Shown: positions 1-5,001 of the stretch, in pieces
Position numbering within the stretch: the stretch's first letter is position 1
How the letters are laid out: each line of letters starts with the position of its first letter
DNA from: Thermoflexales bacterium
Lineage (GTDB): Bacteria > Chloroflexota > Anaerolineae > B4-G1
Length of the DNA stretch: 5,001 nt
Reading direction: 5' to 3'
Assembly: GCA_007118795.1 (NCBI GenBank)
Contig: SKQX01000246.1
Location: 1 to 5,001, forward strand
Notes under the pieces: generated by a model
What the model was told of the DNA's origin: nothing
What the model saw: the letters and a program-made list of their open reading frames with translations, nothing else
Database searches by the model: none
Position numbers and translations under genes: made by a program

Positions 1-828
1 CATCCGCAGCACCTGTTCTGGACACTGTCGCACAGGCCGGGGGAACGTTGGGATGCCTGGCGCGCAGCCCACGTGTCCGCGGGACCGATCTCCCTCCAGG
101 GCAGGGGATACGTGTACGCTACGCCGGCTATCCTCGAGATGGACGAACGGGTCGCGGCTGTGGCCATTGACATCGTGAACCGTTACGCCGTTGACGGCAT
201 CCACCTGGACTACGTCCGATATCCCGGCCCCGACTACTCTTATGACCCAACGACGGAGGCAGCTCTGGCCCCAGGGAGTATCTCTCGCGCGGACTGGCAG
301 CGCCAACGGGTCAGCGCGCTCGTGAATCGCGTCTACTTTGAGACCGTGGCGTCTCGGCCCGGAGTGATGCTTTCGGCGTCGGTGTGGCCGGTCTACAAGG
401 ATCACTGGGGTTGGGGGTTCACCCAGGGTTACAGCGATGTCTACCAGGATTCTCAGGGTTGGATGAAGACAGGAGCCATCGACGCGATCCTTCCGATGAT
501 CTATCCGGTCGACGTCATCGCAAGTCCGAACAGGTTCACAGCGGACCAGTTTGCACTGCTGGTCGGCGATTTCGTGGCCAACAGCGGCGGGCGTCACGTC
601 TTCCCGGGTATCAGCGCCCAGTACGACAACTTCGATGAGATCGCGCAGCGGATAGCCATCGCCCGGCATCTGGGCGCGCCAGGGCACGCGATCTTCTCCG
701 CACGACTGGTGAGCGGCAACTATTGGTGCGCGGACCGCTATCCTTGCCACGATCCTTACTGGCACCACTTCGCCGCCGGTCCTTATGCGACGGAGGCGAA
801 GGTTCCTCCGGCGTCCTGGCGGCCTTGA
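1..828 (+). CDS. GHL10 family glycosyl-hydrolase-like protein, C-terminal part (5' end outside window)
   Basis: The reading frame is open from the first base and ends at TGA 826-828, giving 275 residues of a protein that begins upstream. The GTG at 73 is not taken as the start, because the 24 residues before it (HPQHLFWTLSHRPGERWDAW...) continue the fold. What is seen: GYVYATPAILEMDERV followed by DGIHLDYVRYP (residues 65-75), the strand-end motif of the GHL10/YngK TIM-barrel family (PF02638), whose Asp is a putative catalytic or substrate-contacting residue. Later come LSASVWPVYK, a GWMKTGAIDAILPMIYP block, and a typical closing AGPYATEAKVPP. Members are usually secreted or envelope proteins thought to act on polysaccharide or peptidoglycan-type glycans, but substrates are mostly unproven and none is assigned here. 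A signal peptide, if present, lies upstream. The gene converges with the transporter operon and shows no functional link to it. Family call firm; biochemical role uncertain. Confidence 0.85.
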   Translation, partial: HPQHLFWTLSHRPGERWDAWRAAHVSAGPISLQGRGYVYATPAILEMDERVAAVAIDIVNRYAVDGIHLDYVRYPGPDYSYDPTTEAALAPGSISRADWQRQRVSALVNRVYFETVASRPGVMLSASVWPVYKDHWGWGFTQGYSDVYQDSQGWMKTGAIDAILPMIYPVDVIASPNRFTADQFALLVGDFVANSGGRHVFPGISAQYDNFDEIAQRIAIARHLGAPGHAIFSARLVSGNYWCADRYPCHDPYWHHFAAGPYATEAKVPPASWRP

Positions 829-977
829 CGAGTCAGTGATAAGTTGGGAGTTCCTGGGGGCCGAGGGATAACCGGCGGCAGTGCTCAGCAGGGCAACCCC
901 CCAGCGCAGATGAACTCCGGAAACTATCCAGACGCGAACCGCAGACTGCCCGGAAGAAGGGCGGTGCTGGGTTCTGG

Positions 978-1018
978 GGTTGAGCGCCCCTCACTGCCCG
1001 GCACCGCCGGGCTCAACC
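978..1018. repeat. Inverted repeat GGTTGAGC...GCTCAACC
   Basis: GGTTGAGC at 978-985 is the exact reverse complement of GCTCAACC at 1011-1018. The 25-bp interior carries most of a second, tighter hairpin (996-1012), whose 3' arm overlaps the right arm of this repeat by two bases, so the two full stems cannot form together. The position between convergent genes would suit a transcript-end structure, but no T-tract follows. Function is inferred only. Confidence 0.5.
996..1012. repeat. GC-rich hairpin, 7-bp perfect stem with 3-nt loop
   Basis: GCCCGGC (996-1002) pairs perfectly with GCCGGGC (1006-1012) across the loop ACC. The stem is all G/C and would be very stable in RNA read from either strand. 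It sits 168 bp after the glycosyl-hydrolase-like stop codon. The + strand continues with TCAACCTCTCCC, pyrimidine-rich but without a U-run, so this is a pause or RNA-end stabilising element at most, and not a proven intrinsic terminator. Confidence 0.5.
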
Positions 1019-1048
1019 TCTCCCCCAAGTAGGAGAGGGAACTCAGCG
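1017..1048. repeat. CT/GA-rich interrupted inverted repeat, copy 1
   Basis: CCTCTCC (1017-1023) pairs with GGAGAGG (1032-1038) around an 8-nt loop, and the unit ends in GGAACTCAGCG. The same layout recurs at 1078-1108, in the same orientation and with about one indel and several substitutions. The two copies start 61 bp apart. The pattern fits a small dispersed repeat family of intergenic regions, but membership can only be shown against the rest of the genome. Confidence 0.6.
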
Positions 1049-1077
1049 ATTAGGAGCTGGTAGGCTCTCCGCTACTT

Positions 1078-1108
1078 CCTCTCCCTCAAGGGGAGGGGGA
1101 ATCCAGCG
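1078..1108. repeat. CT/GA-rich interrupted inverted repeat, copy 2
   Basis: CTCCC (1081-1085) pairs with GGGAG (1091-1095) around the 5-nt loop TCAAG; the stem can be extended outward with one T-G wobble. The unit CCTCTCCCTCAAGGGGAGG ends in GGAATCCAGCG, parallel to GGAACTCAGCG in the copy at 1017-1048. Both copies lie between the 3' ends of convergent genes, where dispersed palindromic repeats are commonly tolerated. Confidence 0.6.
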
Positions 1109-1250
1109 CATGGCAGCACAGGGGTGGTACTCTCGTTCTGCGGGGAGAGCGACTTCGGCGAATCAACTCCGGGAGCGAACGATGCGGTAGGGCGCTATCC
1201 CCGACTCGCTCACGTGATGTCCGGCGACCGGTGCAGGGTATATGGGCGGC

Positions 1251-2294
1251 TCAGTCACTCTGCTGCAGCAGAGTGAGGCCCTGCGGATCGAGAGACAGCG
1301 TCAGAATCTCCCCTACGGGGGGGACGTCGACTTGAGGGAAGAAGTTGAAGGTCAACTCCAGCCCATTCCGGTGCCGGACGTCTACCTGATAGTAACCACC
1401 GCGAAAGGAACGCGAGACCACAATGAGCTCAACCCGATTCGGGCCGTGATCCGCCAGCCGGGCCGCCTCGGGCCTGATCAGAAGCTGGCTCCCGGCGGAC
1501 CGGTTGTCGGCATCGGCTATGTCCAGTCTCCCCAGGGGAGTCTCGACCTCCCCGCAGCACACGACGCGGGCGTCGATCAGGTTCGTCAGCCCCAGAAATC
1601 GAGCCACCCACGTGGAGGCCGGACGGCGATAGAGCTCCTCTGGCATCCCGATCTGGACCACCTCCCCGGCCCGCATCAGCACCACCCGGTCGGCGACGGC
1701 AAAGGCCTCCTCCTGGTCGTGGGTGACAGTGATGACCGTCACCCCGGCCCGGTGCAGGATCTGAGGCAGCTCGATCATCAGCCGCTCGCGCAGAGCCCGA
1801 TCGAGGGAGCCCAGGGGCTCGTCGAGCATGAGGAGCCGGGGCTGGGGGGCCAGGCTGCGGGCCAAGGCCACCCTCTGTCGTTCTCCGCCCGAAAGCTGGC
1901 TCACGTCACGGTGCTCGAAGCCCTCCATGCCCACCAGGGAGAGGGACTCATGGACCCTTTCCCTGATCAGCCCCCGGTCCAGCCCCTGCATCCGCAGCCC
2001 AAAGGCCACGTTGTCCTTGACATCCTTGTGAGGGAAGAGAGCATACTCCTGAAACATCAGTCCGAAGCCGCGGCGGTGGGGCGCGAGATCGGTGACGTCT
2101 CTCCCGTCGACCAGGACGCGCCCGCTGTCGGGCGACTCCAGACCGGCGATGAGCCGGAGGAGCGTGGTCTTGCCGCAGCCGGAAGGGCCGAGGAGGGCCA
2201 CGATCTCGCCTTTCTCGACGGTGAAGCTGACGTCGGTGAGCATCCACCCATCGGGATAGGACTTATGCATCCGATCCAGCTGAAGGATAGCCAT
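1251..2294 (-). CDS. thiQ: ABC transporter ATP-binding protein, thiamine-type (ThiQ-like, long form with C-terminal extension)
   Basis: This is the cytoplasmic ATPase that would power the importer encoded just upstream. All nucleotide-binding motifs are intact in the 347-residue product: Walker A GPSGCGKTT (36-44), Q-loop Gln82 in MFQEYALFPH, signature LSGGE (134-138), Walker B LLMLDEP (154-160), D-loop SLD (163-165) and switch His192. Start choice: ATG at 2294 has AAGAGGG nine bases upstream and begins MAILQLDRMHKSY, a normal ATPase start; an in-frame GTG at 2333 would add 13 residues unlike the family and lacks a good ribosome site. E. coli ThiQ is about 232 residues, so the last ~115 residues are extra. 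They contain LLIRPEAARL and a beta-rich tail like the TOBE regulatory domains of PotA/FbpC-type ATPases. It lies 42 nt after the permease gene. The thiamine assignment rests mainly on the binding protein; iron or phosphonate ATPases have similar sequences. Confidence 0.82.
   Translation of the reverse strand: MAILQLDRMHKSYPDGWMLTDVSFTVEKGEIVALLGPSGCGKTTLLRLIAGLESPDSGRVLVDGRDVTDLAPHRRGFGLMFQEYALFPHKDVKDNVAFGLRMQGLDRGLIRERVHESLSLVGMEGFEHRDVSQLSGGERQRVALARSLAPQPRLLMLDEPLGSLDRALRERLMIELPQILHRAGVTVITVTHDQEEAFAVADRVVLMRAGEVVQIGMPEELYRRPASTWVARFLGLTNLIDARVVCCGEVETPLGRLDIADADNRSAGSQLLIRPEAARLADHGPNRVELIVVSRSFRGGYYQVDVRHRNGLELTFNFFPQVDVPPVGEILTLSLDPQGLTLLQQSD
1255..1276. repeat. 22-bp perfect palindrome spanning the last codons of the ATPase gene
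   Basis: The 22 bases around the central CTGCAG (1263-1268) read identically on both strands, with half-site TCACTCTGCTG. On the - strand they encode the near-terminal residues Leu-Thr-Leu-Leu-Gln-Gln-Ser and the first base of Asp, directly before the TGA. RNA could fold here into a stem of about nine base pairs with a four-base loop at the very end of the operon. It could act as a transcript-end structure or as a dimeric-protein site, or arise by chance from the CTG CTG CAG CAG codon run. No T-run follows on the - strand. Confidence 0.6.
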
Positions 2295-2303
2295 CCGATC
2301 ACA

Positions 2304-2312
2304 CCCTCTTCC
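2304..2312 (-). promoter_or_regulatory. Ribosome binding site of the ATPase gene
   Basis: Read on the - strand this is GGAAGAGGG, ending nine bases before the ATG at 2294. It lies in the 42-nt gap after the permease stop codon (TAG, 2337-2339). It is what favours the 2294 ATG over the upstream in-frame GTG at 2333. Confidence 0.6.
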
Positions 2313-2336
2313 ATCCACCCCATCGCGCTTCACGAT

Positions 2337-4097
2337 CTAGAACTCGCCCACCCCGCGCACGCGGAACCGCTCGATCACCAAGAAGCCCAGGGTGCACACG
2401 AACATCAGAATGGTGGACATCGCCAGGGCCTGGCCGTAGTTGACCACTCCGGGGCGACCGAGAAAGCGAAAGATGGCGATGGGCATGGTGGGGCGATCCG
2501 GTCGGGCGATCAGGCTCGTGGCACCAAACTCGCCCATCGAGACGGTGAAGGCAAATACGGCCCCCACCAGAAGCCCCCGTGCCACCATGGGAAGATCCAC
2601 CTCGCGCCAGACCTGCCAGGGCGAAGCCCCCATGACGGCCGCGGTCTCCCGAAGCTGAGGCTGGATAGAGCGGATCGCCGGCAGCACGCTCCGCACCACG
2701 AAGGGAAGGGCGACGAGGGTGTGCGCCAGAATCACCAGCAACCCTGAAGCCCGCAGATCCAGGGGAGGTCGACCCAAGGCGACGATGTAGCCCAATCCAA
2801 GGGTGACGGCCGACGTCCCGAGGGGGAGCATGAGGATCGGATCCAGGATCCGCGGTGCCCAGGCGCCAATCCCTCGCGCCACGCTCTGAGGCGAGGCCTT
2901 CTTTTCCCGGGGGCCTGCAGCTCGGCGGCTGAGGACGGACGCCGCTGATACGCCCAGGAGAACGGACAACGTGACGGTCGCCGCCGCAAAGGTCACGGAG
3001 TTGCCCACGGCGTCCACAGGCGCCACGTAGAAGGCCGAACCGCGGGGATCCTGGAACAGGGCACGATAGAACCGGAAGGACGGCGGGCCCCCCAGCGTGA
3101 GGGACCGCTCCATCAGGGCCAGGAGGGGGGTGAGCAGCAGGACGAGCATCAGGGCGAGGTTCCCTGCGATAAATGCCCTTTCCTGCCAGCGCTGGGGCGG
3201 CCGCTGGGTGGCCCGGCGGGACCGTAACTCCATGGGGATGGTCGTGGAGGCCTGAAGCCGGGTGTAGACGACCATCAGAGCGAGGGTAAACAGGATCTGA
3301 ATCACCGATAGCGCCGCGGCCACGGGTAAGTTCAGGAAGTGCACCGTCTGGCGGTATATGGCCACCTCCAGGGTGGCGAAACGAGGCCCTCCCAGCACGA
3401 GAATGACGCCGAAGCTGGTGAAGTTGAACACAAACACGAGAGTGGCGGCGGCCGCGATGGCCGGTGCCAGGAGAGGCAGGGTCACTTCCCGGAACGCCCG
3501 CCACCGGCTGCTCCCGAGCATGCGAGCGGCTTCCTCCAGTTGGGGGCTGAGATTCGACCAGAACGTCCCAACGATACGCAAGACCAGGGTGTAGTTGTAG
3601 AAGATATGCGCCAGGATGATGATGCCCACGGTGTGCTGAAGCTGGAGCGGCGGCCGTGGGAGCCCCAGGATTCGCATCAAGGCGACGTTGAAAGCCCCGT
3701 TGGGGCCCAGTAGCGCCGTGAAGGCCAGCGAGACGACCATAGTGGGCAGGACAAAGGGCACCGTGGTCAGCGCGTGGATGAGGGTCTTGCCCGGAAACCG
3801 GAATCGGGCGAAGACGTACGCCCCCGGAAGGGCAAGCACGACGGTCAGGAGCGTGGAAAGCGTCGCCTGCCAGACCGTGAACCAGAGCGTCCTGAGATAG
3901 CGAGGCGATCGGAAGAGCTCGCCCAGAGGCTCCAGGCTGAACCTGCCCTCGGGAGCGAACGACAACTCCAGAATAGACCCGAGCGGGTAGAAGTAGAAGA
4001 GCGCCAGGAACGCCAGGAGCAGGCCGTAGATGATAAGATGGCCCAGGCCGGGCAGGTGCGGATGGGCGCTTACGCTCTCATTTCCATATCTGCGCAT
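2337..4097 (-). CDS. thiP: ABC transporter permease, fused two-domain thiamine-type (ThiP-like)
   Basis: This inner-membrane protein would form the whole translocation channel, since two permease domains are fused in one chain of 586 residues (E. coli ThiP has about 536). About twelve hydrophobic segments fall into two sets of six, split by a basic linker near residues 288-308 (LRSRRATQRPPQRW). Each half has its own EAA loop, the docking site for the ATPase: EAARMLGSSRWRAFREVTLP (189-208) and ETAAVMGASPWQVWREVDLP (484-503), both with the conserved Gly. The ATG at 4097 is preferred; a GTG two codons upstream (4103) is also possible, as TAGGG lies four bases from the GTG and ten from the ATG. 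The Shine-Dalgarno overlaps the stop codon of the binding-protein gene, suggesting translational coupling. Fused permeases of this shape also serve iron and 2-aminoethylphosphonate importers, so thiamine specificity is inferred from the upstream gene. Confidence 0.85.
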   Translation of the reverse strand: MRRYGNESVSAHPHLPGLGHLIIYGLLLAFLALFYFYPLGSILELSFAPEGRFSLEPLGELFRSPRYLRTLWFTVWQATLSTLLTVVLALPGAYVFARFRFPGKTLIHALTTVPFVLPTMVVSLAFTALLGPNGAFNVALMRILGLPRPPLQLQHTVGIIILAHIFYNYTLVLRIVGTFWSNLSPQLEEAARMLGSSRWRAFREVTLPLLAPAIAAAATLVFVFNFTSFGVILVLGGPRFATLEVAIYRQTVHFLNLPVAAALSVIQILFTLALMVVYTRLQASTTIPMELRSRRATQRPPQRWQERAFIAGNLALMLVLLLTPLLALMERSLTLGGPPSFRFYRALFQDPRGSAFYVAPVDAVGNSVTFAAATVTLSVLLGVSAASVLSRRAAGPREKKASPQSVARGIGAWAPRILDPILMLPLGTSAVTLGLGYIVALGRPPLDLRASGLLVILAHTLVALPFVVRSVLPAIRSIQPQLRETAAVMGASPWQVWREVDLPMVARGLLVGAVFAFTVSMGEFGATSLIARPDRPTMPIAIFRFLGRPGVVNYGQALAMSTILMFVCTLGFLVIERFRVRGVGEF

Positions 4098-4109
4098 GGT
4101 CACAGAACC

Positions 4110-5001
4110 CTATTCCAACACGGTCTCCGTCCAGGCATCGATCCAGGGCCGGCGGTTGGCCTCGATGGTCGTGTAGTCGACGGTGACGGGACGCTCCGGG
4201 ACGACGGCAAACTCCGCAAAGACCGGCGGTAGCTCCGCTTTCTCGTTGGCGGGGAAGACGAACATATGGAGCGGGATGTCCTCCTGGAACGTCGCGCTCA
4301 GCATGAAGTCGATCCACTCTCGGGCGAGGTCAGCGTTCTCGGCACCGGTCAGAATTCCCACAAACTCGATCTGGCGGAAGCAGGCGCCGTCACCAACCAC
4401 GACACCGGTCGGTGCCTGGTCGAAGGGTTCATCGGAAAAGTGGACCTCCACCGGTGGGCTGCTGGCATAGCTCACCACGATGGGCCGCGTACCCGTACGC
4501 CCGGAGCCGTAGGTGAAGTGCTCGTAGTAGGCCTCGGACCACCCCTCCGTGACCAACACGCCGTTGTCCCGAAGGTCGGCCCAGTAATCGAGCCAGGTGT
4601 AACTGCCGGTCTCGCCAAAATGGCCGATAGTGGCGAGCATGAAAGCCAACCCCGGCGAGGATGTCGCGGGGCTCTGGACCACCGTCAGGTCTTGGTACTC
4701 GGGCCTCGTCAGGTCCTGAAGCGTGGTCGGCGGGGCCAACCCCTCGGACTCGAACCACGCCCGGTCGTAGTTGAGACAGACGTCCCCGTAATCGACAGGT
4801 AGTACACGGTGTTGGTGGTCCAGCTGGAGATGCTCAGGGATGGCATCCAGCATCGGTGACTGATAAGGCTCGAAGATGCCGGCGTCCAGTGCCCGTCCGA
4901 GGAGTGTATTATCGACGCCGTAGAGCACGTCGGCCAGGGGGTTGTCCTTGGTCAGGATGGCCTGGTTCACGACAACACCGGCGTCGCCGGCCTGGAAGAT
5001 C
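4110..5001 (-). CDS. tbpA: Thiamine ABC transporter substrate-binding protein (TbpA/ThiB-like), 5' end outside window
   Basis: This is the extracytoplasmic solute receptor of the importer. The frame is open to the right edge; the last 296 residues are present, and roughly the first 50, including any signal peptide or lipobox, are missing. A GTG at 4970 is internal, since IFQAGDAGVV continues the protein before it. Blocks matching TbpA of E. coli, in order from the first full codon: ADVLYGVDNTLL (23-34), LPVDYGDVCLNYD (67-79), PATSSPGLAF (111-120), TEGWSEAYYEHF (151-162), SYASSP (177-182), and near the end a WIDFMLSATFQEDIP segment followed by FPAN. The GWSEAY and SYxxSP blocks separate this family from iron-binding relatives and contribute aromatic residues to the ligand pocket in known thiamine-binding proteins. 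The likely ligand is thiamine or its mono- or diphosphate. It precedes the permease gene by 12 nt (6 nt if the GTG start is used). Any promoter or TPP riboswitch would lie beyond the window. Confidence 0.88.
   Translation of the reverse strand, partial: IFQAGDAGVVVNQAILTKDNPLADVLYGVDNTLLGRALDAGIFEPYQSPMLDAIPEHLQLDHQHRVLPVDYGDVCLNYDRAWFESEGLAPPTTLQDLTRPEYQDLTVVQSPATSSPGLAFMLATIGHFGETGSYTWLDYWADLRDNGVLVTEGWSEAYYEHFTYGSGRTGTRPIVVSYASSPPVEVHFSDEPFDQAPTGVVVGDGACFRQIEFVGILTGAENADLAREWIDFMLSATFQEDIPLHMFVFPANEKAELPPVFAEFAVVPERPVTVDYTTIEANRRPWIDAWTETVLE

Larger units (their letters stand above)
829..1250. other. Convergent intergenic spacer without a credible gene
   Basis: This 422-bp stretch separates the stop codon of the glycosyl-hydrolase-like gene from the stop codon of the oppositely oriented ATPase gene. 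A 62-codon + frame at 844-1032 is low in complexity (G, P, R, N rich), has no recognisable domain, and runs into the repeat, so it is not called. The left part (829-975) shows nothing I recognise. The middle (978-1108) is rich in secondary structure: one GC hairpin and two interrupted inverted repeats. The right part (1109-1250) shows only short palindromes such as TCACGTGA at 1210-1217. Transcripts from both sides must end in or near this spacer, but no hairpin is followed by a T-run on either strand, so classical intrinsic terminators cannot be placed. Confidence 0.7.

Noticed and set aside
844..1032. A 62-codon + strand frame in the spacer
   Set aside because: It has low complexity, no recognised domain and no clear ribosome binding site, and it ends within the repeat unit.
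829..1250. Possible CRISPR, tRNA, or intrinsic terminator with a T-run in the spacer
   Set aside because: There are only two short imperfect repeats with no regular spacers, no tRNA cloverleaf signature, and no T-run after any hairpin on either strand.
1242..2747. A 501-codon open frame on the + strand opposite the ATPase and the permease 3' end
   Set aside because: It is antisense to an ATPase with every motif intact and crosses the gene boundary into the permease. The product is rich in His, Gln, Pro and Gly with no fold or motif. In GC-rich DNA such stop-poor antisense frames are common.
2838..2850. GGATCC duplicated as GGATCCAGGATCC within the permease gene
   Set aside because: It is explained by the coding sequence Ile-Leu-Asp-Pro-Ile-Leu, with no sign of an inserted element or junction.
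2299..3504. A 401-codon - strand frame inside the permease gene
   Set aside because: It is an alternate frame of the permease, Arg/Gly/Pro/His-rich, without membrane segments or recognisable motifs, while the main frame gives a complete two-domain permease.

Overview
The window is GC-rich bacterial chromosome. It holds two transcription units that converge on a 422-bp spacer: the 3' part of a glycosyl-hydrolase-like gene on the + strand, and the end of an ABC-transporter operon on the - strand. The wording of the proteins and the G/C-ending codons fit a high-GC free-living bacterium. Paired CCTCTCC-type interrupted inverted repeats in the spacer remind me of dispersed repeats in Chloroflexota genomes, but this is a weak memory-based hint and not a taxonomic call.

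Region 1-828 (+): the C-terminal 275 residues of a family-10 glycosyl-hydrolase-like (GHL10, PF02638/YngK-type) protein, with its 5' end outside the window. It keeps the beta-strand motif DGIHLDYVRYP and the later hallmark blocks of the family.

Region 829-1250: a convergent intergenic spacer with no convincing gene. It contains a strong GC hairpin nested against a longer inverted repeat (978-1018) and two copies of a roughly 31-nt repeat, each able to fold on itself (1017-1048 and 1078-1108). No clear U-tract terminator is visible.

Region 1251-5001 (-): three genes in the order substrate-binding protein (partial, 5' end off the right edge), fused double permease, ATPase. The binding protein resembles thiamine-binding TbpA/ThiB in several blocks, so the operon is best read as tbpA-thiP-thiQ, importing thiamine or its phosphates. 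The spacing is tight (12 nt, then 42 nt), so the genes are probably co-transcribed. The ATPase is about 115 residues longer than the short E. coli ThiQ and has a TOBE-like C-terminal tail. A 22-bp perfect palindrome lies in its last codons.

I did not find a previously undescribed system here. The items most worth a second look are the palindrome at the ATPase 3' end, the repeat pair in the spacer, and the long-form ATPase in a thiamine-type operon.
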